From Sphingomonas leidyi (GTDB lineage: Bacteria; Pseudomonadota; Alphaproteobacteria; Sphingomonadales; Sphingomonadaceae), in assembly GCF_011761945.1 (NCBI RefSeq), contig NZ_JAASQV010000003.1, positions 1 to 64,000 on the forward strand: DNA of 64,000 nt, in the 5' to 3' direction. Of this stretch, positions 51,677 to 60,875 are shown one piece after another; the stretch's first letter is position 1, and the number at the start of each line of letters is the position of its first letter. A program made the translations under genes and the position numbers. Below the pieces are notes generated by a model that saw only the letters and a list, made by a program, of their open reading frames with translations, was not told where the DNA came from and did no database searches.

Positions 51677-54600
51677 GTGTCGCTTCCGTCGTCTGTGCTG
51701 ACAATGCGTACCCTGTTGGCCTCGGGCACGGCGGCCATGGCGCTTCTCGCCGCCATGGCCGCGTCCGCCCGGGACGACGGCCCGGCACCCACCCGGCTGA
51801 CGGCCGAATATGCCGATGCCGCGCTCGGCATCGACGAGCCTGCCCCGCGCCTCGCCTGGCATTCCCCGGCGAAGCGCCAGGCAGCCTATCAGATCCGCGT
51901 CACGGCCGAGGGCAAGCCCGTCTGGGACAGCGGCAAGGTGGCTTCGGCCGACAATGCGCAAATCCCCTATACGGGGCCCGCCCTCGCCGCGCGCACCCGC
52001 TATTCCTGGCAGGTCAGGACCTGGGACGCCGACGGTCGCGAGAGCGGCTGGAGCCGGCCCGGCTGGTGGGAGATGGGCCTGCTCGCCCCGGCCGACTGGG
52101 CGGCGGGGTGGATCGCCGGCCCGGCACGCCGCGACCATGACTGGAGCGACCTGCGCTTCGAAAGCGACCTGACGCTCACCGGCAGCTCGGTCGACCTGCT
52201 CTTCCGCGCCGGTGCGGCCGGCAAGACCTATGGCGAGGCCTATGTCTGGACCCTGGCCGAGGAGAAGGCCGGCCCGGTGCTGATCGCCCGCGTCCGCCAT
52301 TATCCCGGCGGCAGCAGCTCGGGCGTCAAGCTCACCGAGCTCAAGCGCGTGCCGCTCACCGGCATCACGCTGAAGGGGGTGCGCCACAAGGTGACGATCA
52401 CTGCCCGCGGCTCGAACATCGCCACCGCGATCGACGGCAAGCAAGTCGATCTGCTCACCGACCAGTCCCAGCCGCACGGCACGATCGGCTTCTCGTCGCG
52501 GGAAGCCGCCGGAGCGACGATCCACGCGGTCAGCGTCACCGGCACCGGCAGCCCGGCCTTCGCCACCCGCTTCCCGGCCAACGACAATCCCTTTGTCGGC
52601 GGCACGGTCGAGGCGCAGGGGCTCACTGTCGCCGCCGGCGTTCCGAACATCGACATCGTCCTGCCGATCGAGGCCCCCGCCCCGCTCGTCCGCAAGGCCT
52701 TCACCCTGCCGGCGAAGAAGATCGCGGCGGCGCGCCTCTATGTCGCGGGCGCGGGCTGGCCGCGCATGCATCTCAACGGCGGCACGGTAGGCGCCAGCGC
52801 GATGGCCAGCGGCTTCACCGCCTATGACAAGCGCGTCCTCTACCAGACCTATGACGTGACCGACCGTGTTCGCGCGGGGCAGAACGTCCTCGGCGCCGAG
52901 CTGGGACGCGGCTGGTATGGGCTGACCGACCCGAACGAATGGTATTTCGACCAGGCGCCCTGGCACGGCGAGCCGGCGCTCAAGGCGCAGCTCGAAGTGA
53001 CCTTCGCCGACGGGTCGCGCCAGACGATCGCCAGCGATGCGACCTGGCGGACCGTCTCCGGCCCCACCCGCAACGATTCCGTCCATCGCGGCGAGCGCTA
53101 TGACGCGCGGCTGCTCCCGACCGGCTGGGACAAGCCCGGCTTCGCCGGCAAGGGCTGGACCGCCGCCCGGCAGGTCGAAGGCCCCAAGGGTCTGCTCCAG
53201 GCCGCGAACGTCGAGCCGATCGCCCCGGTCGAGCAGCTTGCCCCGGTCTCGCTCACTCAGGTGAAGCCGGGCGTCTGGGTCTATGATTTCGGCCGCATCT
53301 TCTCGGGCTGGACCACGCTCGACGTGCGCGGGCCGCGCGGCACCACCGTCTCGCTCGTCGCCAGCGAGCGGATCGGCGACGACGGGATGGTCGTCCCCGC
53401 CTCGGGCCTGATCGACGCGCAGCTCCAGACCGATCGCTACACGCTCGCCGGATCGGGCGCCGAACGCTGGGAACCGAGCTTCGGCTATCGCGGTTTCCGC
53501 TATGTCGAGCTGCGCGGCTATTCCGGCACGCCGACCCTGGCCACGCTCACCGGCAAGGTCGCCCATAGCGCGGTCGCCCGAACGGGCAGCTTCACCAGCG
53601 CCAATCCGCTGCTGAACGAAATCGACCAGGCGGCGATCCGCACCATCCTGAACAACATGCACGGCTATCAGACCGATACGCCGACCTATGAGAAGAATGG
53701 CTGGACCGGCGATGCCCAGGCCTCGGCCGGCGCCGCGGCGCGCAGCCTGGGCATCGCCCGCGTCTGGACCAAATGGCTGAACGACTATCCGGATGCCCAG
53801 GCGCCGAGCGGCGAGCTGCCCGAGATCGTTCCGGCCACGCCCTTCTACGGCTATGAAGGCACCCCGGGCTGGTCGTTCGTCTGGGGTCCGTCGACGCCCT
53901 GGGACGTCGCGGCGATGATCCTGCCCTGGGAACTCTACCAGGCCGAGGGCGACACCCGCATCCTGGCGCGCATGCACGCCATGCAGAAGCGGCTGGTCGA
54001 CTATACCGCCACCGTCTTCAAGGCGCCCGACTATCGCCACGACCGGGGCCTCAGCGAATGGAGCGCGCCGGGCCCGCTCGACATCTTCGCCACCAACAAT
54101 GGCGGGATCGACGCGATCACCACTGCCTATTTCTTCCACGAGGCGGACCTGCTGGCCAAGTCCTCCGCAGTGATCGGCAACACGGCCGATGCGGACCGCT
54201 ATGGCGCGCTCGCCGCCGATATCCGCCGCGCCTACAACGCACGCTACTGGGACGCAGCGAACGGCCGCTACCGCACGCTCGACGACAAGGGCGCGACCAA
54301 GGGACCGACCCAGTCGCAGAACATCCTGCCGCTCGCCTTCGGCATGGCGCCGGAGGGCCAGGCGCAGAAGGTCGCCGATACGATCGCCGCCGACGTCGAG
54401 GCCCGGGGCCTGCGCGCCGGGGTGTTCGGCACGCGCTACCTGCTCGAGATCCTCAGCGACTACGGCCATGCCGACCTCGCCTATCGCGTCGCCACCCGCA
54501 CCGAGGAGCCGAGCTGGGGCTTCTGGCTGAAGAGCGGTCACAAGACGATGTTCGAATCCTGGGGCCTCAACGCCCGCTCGCGCGACCATCATTATTTCGG

Positions 54601-54949
54601 CTCGATCGCGGACTGGATGCGCCAGCGCCTCGCGGGACTGCGCCCGGGCGCGCCGGGCTATCGCATCGTCCTGGTCCGCCCCGAGATTCCGCAGGGCCTG
54701 GCTTCGGCTGCCGCCACGATGGCGACGCCGCAGGGCGAGGCCAAGGCCGGATGGCAGGTCGAGAACGGTCGCCTCACGCTCACCGCCACGGTGCCGATGA
54801 ACGCCGCCGGCGAGATCTGGGTACCCGCCCGCTTCGGCATGGTCGGCGCAGTGCCCCGGGGCGCCACCCTGCTCCGCCAGACCGATGCCGCTACCGTCTA
54901 TGCCACCGGGCCGGGCAGCTTCACCTTCGTGACCGGGGGACGGAAATGA
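51677..54949 (+). CDS. Exported GH78 alpha-L-rhamnosidase
   Basis: This 1,090-residue glycoside hydrolase of family GH78 releases terminal alpha-L-rhamnose. GTG 51677 has GGGAAGGGGA at close spacing and is preferred; ATG 51704 would begin exactly at the signal peptide (MRTLLASGTAAMALL). The order is: Ig-like domain (about 35-130), an inserted concanavalin-like beta-sandwich (about 165-290), the rhamnosidase N-terminal domain (about 330-520) and the alpha/alpha barrel. The active-site pattern is complete: D667, E672 and D679 in TDTPTYEKNGWTGD, matching D567/E572/D579 of Bacillus RhaB, with E960 in MFESW as the distal acid. It begins 14 bases after the receptor and overlaps the next gene (ATGA). 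Confidence 0.92.
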   Translation: MSLPSSVLTMRTLLASGTAAMALLAAMAASARDDGPAPTRLTAEYADAALGIDEPAPRLAWHSPAKRQAAYQIRVTAEGKPVWDSGKVASADNAQIPYTGPALAARTRYSWQVRTWDADGRESGWSRPGWWEMGLLAPADWAAGWIAGPARRDHDWSDLRFESDLTLTGSSVDLLFRAGAAGKTYGEAYVWTLAEEKAGPVLIARVRHYPGGSSSGVKLTELKRVPLTGITLKGVRHKVTITARGSNIATAIDGKQVDLLTDQSQPHGTIGFSSREAAGATIHAVSVTGTGSPAFATRFPANDNPFVGGTVEAQGLTVAAGVPNIDIVLPIEAPAPLVRKAFTLPAKKIAAARLYVAGAGWPRMHLNGGTVGASAMASGFTAYDKRVLYQTYDVTDRVRAGQNVLGAELGRGWYGLTDPNEWYFDQAPWHGEPALKAQLEVTFADGSRQTIASDATWRTVSGPTRNDSVHRGERYDARLLPTGWDKPGFAGKGWTAARQVEGPKGLLQAANVEPIAPVEQLAPVSLTQVKPGVWVYDFGRIFSGWTTLDVRGPRGTTVSLVASERIGDDGMVVPASGLIDAQLQTDRYTLAGSGAERWEPSFGYRGFRYVELRGYSGTPTLATLTGKVAHSAVARTGSFTSANPLLNEIDQAAIRTILNNMHGYQTDTPTYEKNGWTGDAQASAGAAARSLGIARVWTKWLNDYPDAQAPSGELPEIVPATPFYGYEGTPGWSFVWGPSTPWDVAAMILPWELYQAEGDTRILARMHAMQKRLVDYTATVFKAPDYRHDRGLSEWSAPGPLDIFATNNGGIDAITTAYFFHEADLLAKSSAVIGNTADADRYGALAADIRRAYNARYWDAANGRYRTLDDKGATKGPTQSQNILPLAFGMAPEGQAQKVADTIAADVEARGLRAGVFGTRYLLEILSDYGHADLAYRVATRTEEPSWGFWLKSGHKTMFESWGLNARSRDHHYFGSIADWMRQRLAGLRPGAPGYRIVLVRPEIPQGLASAAATMATPQGEAKAGWQVENGRLTLTATVPMNAAGEIWVPARFGMVGAVPRGATLLRQTDAATVYATGPGSFTFVTGGRK

Positions 54950-56424
54950 GAACTTCGCTTTTCGCTCTCACCCTGCTGCTCGCGGGCACCGCCCAGGCGC
55001 AGGAGGTCCGCACCGACCGCGGGACCCTGCGCGGTGCCACTGCCGAAGGCGTCGCCAGCTTCAAGGGCATTCCCTATGCGGCCGCCCCGGTCGGGCCGCT
55101 GCGCTGGCACGCGCCGATGCCGGTCCCTGGCTGGACCGGCACGCGCGACGCCACCGGCTATGGCAATGACTGCGTCCAGGCTCGCATGCCGGGCGACCTC
55201 GCCAACACTACGCTGCCGATGAGCGAGGACTGCCTGTTCCTCAACGTCTGGACGCCCCGGCCCCGTGCCGGCGCGAAGCTGGCGGTGATGGTCTATATCC
55301 ATGGCGGCGGCTTCTCCACCGGATCGGGCAGCGCCGCGATCCTGGACGGCAGCCGCCTGGCTGCGCGCGGGGTGGTGGTCGTCACCTTCAACTATCGCCT
55401 CGGCCGGTTCGGCTTCTTCGCCACGCCCGCACTCACCCGCGAGGCCGGTGGCGGCCCCACCGGCAACTGGGCATTGATGGACCAGCTCGCGGCGCTGCAA
55501 TGGGTGAAGCGCAACATCGCTTCGTTCGGCGGCGATCCGGCCAATGTCACGATCTTCGGCGAGTCCGCGGGCGGGGAATCGGTCAGCCGGCTGATGGTCT
55601 CGCCGGCCGCGAAGGGCCTGTTCGCCAAGGCGATCGCTGCCTCGGGCGGCGGCCGCGACAGCTGGCCCGACCTCGCAGCCGGAGAGGCCAAGGGCCTCGC
55701 CTTCGCCAAGCGCGCCGGCGCCGAGGATCTCGCGGCGCTGCGCGCATTGCCGGCGGACAAGGTGCAGGGCGGCATCAACCTGCTCAACGGCGACGAAGCG
55801 CATTATTCCGGTCCGATGACCGACGGCCGCATCGTCACCGGCGACACCGACGCGCTGCTCGCCGCCGGCAAGGCACGCGGCATCCGCTATGTCGTCGGCT
55901 CGAACAGCGACGAGCTGGGCTTCATCCCCGCGCCGTTCCTCAAGGGCTTCGTCGCCAAGGCGACCGAGAAGCTGGGTGCCGCCGCCGATGCGGTGCGCAC
56001 CGCCTATGGCTCGGCCGAGGCCTATGCCCGCCACATCCCGAGCGACTATACCTTCACCGAGCCGGCCTTCTCGCTCGCCGGGCGGCAGGCCGCCCACGGC
56101 CCGACCTGGCTCTATCGCTTCGGCTATGTCGCCGAGGCGAAGCGCGCCACGCTCGCAGGCGCCTCGCACGCCACCGACGTGCCCTATCAGTTCGACAATC
56201 TCGCCGCCGCGGGCGGCAAGCCCAGCCCTGCCGACATGGCCGCCGCCAGGCTGGTCGCGGACCATTGGGCGGCGTTCGCCAAGACCGGCGACCCGGGCTG
56301 GGCAAGGTTCGACCCGGGCGCACAGATGCTAGTGATTAGCAATAACGGAAGTGCCGCCGCACCCGCCGGCACGCCCGAGATCATGGCGATCGCCGCCGCC
56401 CGCGATGCGGCCAAGCAGAAATGA
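54946..56424 (+). CDS. Exported type B carboxylesterase
   Basis: This 492-residue esterase has a signal peptide (MRTSLFALTLLLAGTAQAQ). The nucleophile is S207 in FGESAGGESV, the oxyanion-hole motif is YIHGGGFSTGSG, and SEDCLFLNVWTP is the standard family signature. It starts at ATG 54946, overlapping the rhamnosidase stop by four bases. It would remove acyl groups from the imported glycoside in the periplasm. It is distinct from the tannase-type enzyme two genes downstream, so the substrate probably carries more than one kind of ester. Confidence 0.9.
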   Translation: MRTSLFALTLLLAGTAQAQEVRTDRGTLRGATAEGVASFKGIPYAAAPVGPLRWHAPMPVPGWTGTRDATGYGNDCVQARMPGDLANTTLPMSEDCLFLNVWTPRPRAGAKLAVMVYIHGGGFSTGSGSAAILDGSRLAARGVVVVTFNYRLGRFGFFATPALTREAGGGPTGNWALMDQLAALQWVKRNIASFGGDPANVTIFGESAGGESVSRLMVSPAAKGLFAKAIAASGGGRDSWPDLAAGEAKGLAFAKRAGAEDLAALRALPADKVQGGINLLNGDEAHYSGPMTDGRIVTGDTDALLAAGKARGIRYVVGSNSDELGFIPAPFLKGFVAKATEKLGAAADAVRTAYGSAEAYARHIPSDYTFTEPAFSLAGRQAAHGPTWLYRFGYVAEAKRATLAGASHATDVPYQFDNLAAAGGKPSPADMAAARLVADHWAAFAKTGDPGWARFDPGAQMLVISNNGSAAAPAGTPEIMAIAAARDAAKQK

Positions 56425-56432
56425 GGAAGTCC

Positions 56433-57308
56433 ATGCGTACCCTCTTCCGGATCCTGGCGCCGTTCGCGCTGTTCGCCGGCAGCGTCACCGCCCATGCCCA
56501 GGAGGCGATCCGGCTCTGGCCGAACGGCGCGCCGGGCTCGATGGGTCCGATGCAGGCGGAGACCACCGCCGACAAGAAGCCGTACGGCTTGATCACCCGC
56601 AACGTCTCCGAGCCGACGCTCACGGTGTTCCGCCCCGATCCGAAGATCGCCAACGGGACCGCAGTGATCGTCGCGCCGGGCGGCGGCTTCCATCTGCTCT
56701 CGATCGGCAATGAAGGCGACGGCGTGGCCAGGTGGCTCAACAGCCAGGGCATCACCGCCTTCGTGCTGCGCTACCGCCTGCTTCCCACTGGCGACGATTT
56801 CGGCATGGTGATGATCCGCCGGCTGATGAACTTCAAGTCGCTCGAGGCCGCGATCGTCCCGCTCCGTCCGCTTGCCACCGCCGATGGCGAGGAAGCGATG
56901 CGCTATGTCCGCGCCAATGCGGCCAGGTTCGGCGTGAAGCAGAACCGCATCGGCATGATGGGCTTCTCGGCCGGCGGCGCGGTGACGATGTGGACGGTGC
57001 TCGGCGCGAAGCCGGCCAGCCGCCCGGACTTCATCGTCGCCATGTATCCCGGCCTGGTCGGCAATCCGCTGACCGTCCCGGCCAAGGCGCCGCCGCTGCT
57101 CGCGATGGTCGCCGAGGACGATCCCATCGTCCGCCCCGAAGCCGGCCGGCTGGTCGATGCCTGGAAGGCGGCAGGCGCCGACGCGACCCTGGTGACTTTC
57201 CCCAAGGGCGGCCACGGCTTCGGCATCACCAAGAGCGGCAAGGCATCGGACGCCTGGCCCGAGCACGCGCAGAAATGGTTCCAGGCCAAGGGGTTGCTCA
57301 ACAAATGA
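56433..57308 (+). CDS. Exported alpha/beta-hydrolase (acetyl/acyl-esterase-like)
   Basis: This 291-residue enzyme has a signal peptide (MRTLFRILAPFALFAGS to AHAQ). It shows IVAPGGGFHLLSIGNEG as the oxyanion region, the nucleophile Ser in GMMGFSAGGAV near 180, DDPIV for the acid and GGHGFG for the His. This fits the acetyl-xylan esterase/BD-FAE-like group. I place the start at ATG 56433 with GAGGAAG; an ATG at 56421 overlapping the previous stop is in frame and would add four residues. It is the second of three esterases in the operon and probably removes acetyl or other small acyl groups. Confidence 0.85.
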   Translation: MRTLFRILAPFALFAGSVTAHAQEAIRLWPNGAPGSMGPMQAETTADKKPYGLITRNVSEPTLTVFRPDPKIANGTAVIVAPGGGFHLLSIGNEGDGVARWLNSQGITAFVLRYRLLPTGDDFGMVMIRRLMNFKSLEAAIVPLRPLATADGEEAMRYVRANAARFGVKQNRIGMMGFSAGGAVTMWTVLGAKPASRPDFIVAMYPGLVGNPLTVPAKAPPLLAMVAEDDPIVRPEAGRLVDAWKAAGADATLVTFPKGGHGFGITKSGKASDAWPEHAQKWFQAKGLLNK

Positions 57309-58906
57309 ACCGGATAGCCCATTTCGGCGCACTGGGCGCCGTCGCCACCGCGCTGCTCGTCTCGGGCGGCAATCCCGAACCCGTCGCGGCGACCCCGCCC
57401 ACCGGCGCCTGCACCGCGCTCACCGGCATGGCGCTCGCCGACGGCAAGGTCGTGAAGGCCGAGGAAGTCGCCAAGGGCGGCATGGTCAACACCAAGGAGG
57501 GTACGCCCGGTCTCCCCGCCCAGGCCGGCTTCTGCCGCGTCTATGCAGTGCTCGCCCCCACCCCGCGCTCCGAGATCAAGGTCGAGGTGTGGCTGCCCGC
57601 ACCCACTGCCTGGAACGGCAAGCTGCTGGGCGCCGGCAATGGCGGCTATGGCGGCTCGATGCTGCTCCCCCAGCTGACCATGCAGGGTGCGCTGGGCAAG
57701 GGCTATGCCACGGTGGGCACCGACATGGGCCATGTCGGCACTGCCGACACCGACGCCAAATGGGCGCTGAACCAGCCCGAGAAGATCGTCGATTTCGGCC
57801 ACCGCGCCAACCATCTTGCCTCCGGCGTCGGCAAGGCCGTCATCGCCGCCTATTACGGCAATGCGCCCAAGGCGTCCTATTTCCAGGGTTGTTCCGATGG
57901 CGGCCGCGAGGCGCTGATGGAGGCGCAGCGCTATCCCGAGGATTATGACGCGATCGTCGCGGGTGCGCCGGCCAATGCCTGGAGCCGGCTGATGACCTCG
58001 TTCATGGCCACCGATCGCGCGGTGTTCGCCCGCCCCGATACGCTGATCCCCAACGCGAAGCTCAAGCTGCTCCAGGACGCCGCGCTCGCCCAGTGCGATG
58101 CGAAGGATGGCGTGAAGGACGGCGTGCTCGACGATCCGCGCCAGTGCGGATTCGATCCGGCCGTGCTCCAGTGCAAGGCCGGCGACGGCCCCTCCTGCCT
58201 CACCGCCGGCCAGGTCACCGCGGCGCGCGCGCTGTATCGCGGCACCTTCGATGCCAAGGGCAGGAAATTCTTCCCCGGCTACATGCCCGGCGCCGAGGCC
58301 GTTCCCGGCGCCTGGGACCTGTGGCTCACCGGCCCCAAGGCCCAGCACGGCATCTTCGCCGGCGAGTTCTTCCGCAACATGGTCTATTCGGACCCCGAAT
58401 GGCAGCCCGCGTCGTTCGACGTGACGCGCGACTATGCCGCAGCCCGCCGCCTCGCGCCGGTGCTCGACAGCGACAATCCGGACATCGGCCCGTTCCTGAA
58501 GCGCGGCGGCAAGCTAATCCTCTATCATGGCTGGAACGACGCCGCGATCGCGCCCGAGAACACGATCGACTATTATCAGGCCGTGCAGAAGCGCGTCGGC
58601 GCCGCCGCGCGGGACTCGGTGCGCCTGTTCATGGTCCCCGGCATGTCGCACTGCCTGGCCGGCCCCGGCCCGAACGTGCTCGATACGCTCGGCACGATCG
58701 ACAAATGGCGCCAGGGCGGCCCCGCGCCCGAGACGATGATCGCCACCAAATACGACAACGACCTGTTCGGCTATCTCGGCTTCCCGGCCAAGCCAGTCCG
58801 CACCCGTCCCCTGTGCGCCTATCCCAAGGTCGCACGCTGGACGGGCAAGGGCTCGACCGACGAGGCGGCGAACTTCCTCTGCGTCGCTCCCGGCGCGAAG
58901 CGGTGA
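57305..58906 (+). CDS. Exported tannase / feruloyl esterase family enzyme
   Basis: This 533-residue member of the tannase and feruloyl esterase family has an N-terminal signal region with an Ala/Val-rich core. The characteristic pair is present: C196-S197 in GCSDGGRE and H449-C450 in MSHCLAGPG. There the nucleophile and the His are held together by a disulfide in this family. The lid region (about 230-330) contains further cysteines (QCDAKDG, QCGFD, LQCK, SCLT). It hydrolyses esters of phenolic acids (gallate, ferulate, caffeate) or related acids. ATG 57305 overlaps the previous stop (ATGA). This is the best hint that the substrate is a plant phenolic ester, though some members act on aliphatic esters. 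Confidence 0.88.
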   Translation: MNRIAHFGALGAVATALLVSGGNPEPVAATPPTGACTALTGMALADGKVVKAEEVAKGGMVNTKEGTPGLPAQAGFCRVYAVLAPTPRSEIKVEVWLPAPTAWNGKLLGAGNGGYGGSMLLPQLTMQGALGKGYATVGTDMGHVGTADTDAKWALNQPEKIVDFGHRANHLASGVGKAVIAAYYGNAPKASYFQGCSDGGREALMEAQRYPEDYDAIVAGAPANAWSRLMTSFMATDRAVFARPDTLIPNAKLKLLQDAALAQCDAKDGVKDGVLDDPRQCGFDPAVLQCKAGDGPSCLTAGQVTAARALYRGTFDAKGRKFFPGYMPGAEAVPGAWDLWLTGPKAQHGIFAGEFFRNMVYSDPEWQPASFDVTRDYAAARRLAPVLDSDNPDIGPFLKRGGKLILYHGWNDAAIAPENTIDYYQAVQKRVGAAARDSVRLFMVPGMSHCLAGPGPNVLDTLGTIDKWRQGGPAPETMIATKYDNDLFGYLGFPAKPVRTRPLCAYPKVARWTGKGSTDEAANFLCVAPGAKR

Positions 58907-60555
58907 GCCCGGCCGCGAGCCTCGTCCGGGGCGCCGATGCGCCGCCGCTGATCGAGCACACGATCGGCGAGGCGCTGGCGCTGGCCGCCGCCCGCTGGGG
59001 CGAGCGCGAGGCGCTGGTCTCGGTCGAGCAGGATATCCGCTGGACCTTCGCCGAACTGCTCGAACGGGCCGACGCCTTCGCCGCCGGGCTGCTCGCGCTC
59101 GGGCTGGAGCCGGGCGAGCGGATCGGCATCTGGGCGCCCAATTGCATCGAATGGACGCTCACCCAGTTCGCTGCCGCGCGCGCCGGGCTGATCCTGGTCA
59201 CGATCAACCCCGCCTATCGGACGTCCGAGGCCAGCTTCACCATGGCGAAGGTCGGCCTGGCCGCGCTGGTCTTCATGGATCGCTTCAAGACCAGCGACTA
59301 TGCCGCGATGGTCGCCGAGATCGCACCCGACCTGCCCGCGCTCCGCCGCATCCTCTGCATCGGCACCGCGCGCCGGCCCGGCTGGATCGCGTTCGACCAG
59401 GTCGCCGGCCATGCGGACGATGCGAGCCGCCGGATGCTTGCGGCGATCGGCCCGGAACTGCGCGCCGGCGACGCGATCAACATCCAGTTCACCAGCGGCA
59501 CCACCGGCCAGCCCAAGGGCGCGACGCTCAGCCATCGCAACATCCTGAACAACGGCTATTTCGTCGGCCTAGCCCAGCGCCTCCAGCCCGGCGACCGGGT
59601 CTGCATCCCGGTGCCGCTCTACCATTGCTTCGGCATGGTGATGGGCAACCTTGCCGCGCTCACGCACGGCGCGACGATGGTCTATCCCGCCGCCGGCTTC
59701 GATCCGGGCGCGACCCTGGCGGCGATCGAGCGCGAGCGCTGCACCGCGCTCTACGGCGTGCCCACCATGTTCATCGCCGTGCTCGCCCATCCCGAGTTCG
59801 AGCGGTTCGACATCGCTTCGCTGCGCACCGGCGTCATGGCCGGCGCCGTCTGCCCCGAGCCGCTGATGCGCGCGGTGAACGAGCGGCTGCACATGCCCCA
59901 GGTCACCATCGCCTATGGCATGACGGAGACCAGCCCGGTCAGCTTCCAGACCGCGGTGGACGATCCCTTCGAGCGCCGCATCGGCTCGATCGGGCGGGTC
60001 CAGCCGCATCTCGAATGCAAGATCGTCGACGAGGCCGGCGAGATCGTGCCCGCCGGCACGCCCGGCGAACTCTGCACCCGCGGCTATTCGGTGATGCTCG
60101 GCTATTGGGACGAGCCGGAGAAGACCGCGGCAGTGCTCGATGCGGAGGGCTGGATGCATTCCGGCGACCTCGCGGTGATCGACGCGGCCGGCTATGGCAA
60201 TGTCGTCGGCCGGCTGAAGGACATGGTGATCCGCGGCGGCGAGAACATCTATCCGCGCGAGATCGAGGAGTTCCTCTACGGCCATCCGGCGGTGGAGGAC
60301 GTGGCCGTGGTCGGCGTGCCCGACGATCGCATGGGCGAGGAGCTCTGCGCCTGGATCCGGCTGCGCGCCGGCTCGTCGGGCGACGCGGAGGAGGTCCGCG
60401 CCTTCTGCCGCGGTCGCATCGCCCACTACAAGGTGCCCCGCTACGTCCGCTTCGTCGACGCCTTCCCCACAACCGTGACCGGCAAGGTCCAGAAATATCT
60501 GATCCGCGAGGCGATGATCGCCGAGCTGGATCTCCAAACCGCAAGCCAAGGATGA
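58903..60555 (+). CDS. AMP-forming acyl-CoA ligase (ACSF2-like)
   Basis: This 550-residue ANL-superfamily ligase activates a carboxylic acid to its CoA thioester in the cytoplasm. The P-loop reads [13 protein letters not shown] (near 195), followed by [11 protein letters not shown], the hinge [20 protein letters not shown] and the C-terminal adenylation Lys in TGKVQKY. Resemblance is to medium-chain ligases of the ACSF2 type ([26 protein letters not shown]). It starts at GTG 58903 (GTGA overlap) and has no signal peptide, alone among the degradative enzymes of this operon. It would trap the acid freed by the esterases. Chain length or aromatic preference cannot be told by eye. Confidence 0.9.
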   Translation: MSPAASLVRGADAPPLIEHTIGEALALAAARWGEREALVSVEQDIRWTFAELLERADAFAAGLLALGLEPGERIGIWAPNCIEWTLTQFAAARAGLILVTINPAYRTSEASFTMAKVGLAALVFMDRFKTSDYAAMVAEIAPDLPALRRILCIGTARRPGWIAFDQVAGHADDASRRMLAAIGPELRAGDAINIQFTSGTTGQPKGATLSHRNILNNGYFVGLAQRLQPGDRVCIPVPLYHCFGMVMGNLAALTHGATMVYPAAGFDPGATLAAIERERCTALYGVPTMFIAVLAHPEFERFDIASLRTGVMAGAVCPEPLMRAVNERLHMPQVTIAYGMTETSPVSFQTAVDDPFERRIGSIGRVQPHLECKIVDEAGEIVPAGTPGELCTRGYSVMLGYWDEPEKTAAVLDAEGWMHSGDLAVIDAAGYGNVVGRLKDMVIRGGENIYPREIEEFLYGHPAVEDVAVVGVPDDRMGEELCAWIRLRAGSSGDAEEVRAFCRGRIAHYKVPRYVRFVDAFPTTVTGKVQKYLIREAMIAELDLQTASQG

Positions 60556-60875
60556 AGATGATGAACAAGCTGCTGATCGCCGCCCTGCTCGCCCTGCCGG
60601 GCACCGCCCTCGCCCAGACCGCGCCGGCACCGGCCCCCGCGCCGACGGCGCCGGCCGCCGCGGCGAAGTTCACGCTGGATACGCCGATCCAGGAGATCGT
60701 GGCCGACGCCCAGGGCAAGGCCGCGATCGACAAGAACCTGCCCGGCCTGATCGGCCTGCCGCAATACGACATGTTCAAGGGGCTGAGCCTCAACCAGCTC
60801 AAGGCCTATTCGGACGGCAAGCTCACCGACGAGATCCTCGCCAAGACCGCCGCCGATCTCGCCGCGATCAAATGA
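60552..60875 (+). CDS. Small exported helical protein of unknown function
   Basis: This 107-residue protein has a signal peptide ([22 protein letters not shown]), an Ala/Pro linker (about 23-39) and a compact 65-residue helical domain with [39 protein letters not shown] and [17 protein letters not shown] do not recognise a named family, although similar Leu/Asp-rich helical segments are attached to some sphingomonad esterases. It overlaps both neighbours by four bases (ATGA), so it belongs to the operon by translation as well as transcription. It may be an accessory or binding subunit for one of the exported enzymes. ATG 60558 or 60561 could also start it. Confidence 0.78.
   Translation: MKMMNKLLIAALLALPGTALAQTAPAPAPAPTAPAAAAKFTLDTPIQEIVADAQGKAAIDKNLPGLIGLPQYDMFKGLSLNQLKAYSDGKLTDEILAKTAADLAAIK

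Noticed and set aside
58903..60555. The AMP-forming ligase as the missing anthranilate-CoA ligase of the 17-25 kb operon.
   Set aside because: It resembles ACSF2-type ligases and is translationally coupled to the glycoside operon 34 kb away. It remains possible but is not the simplest reading.
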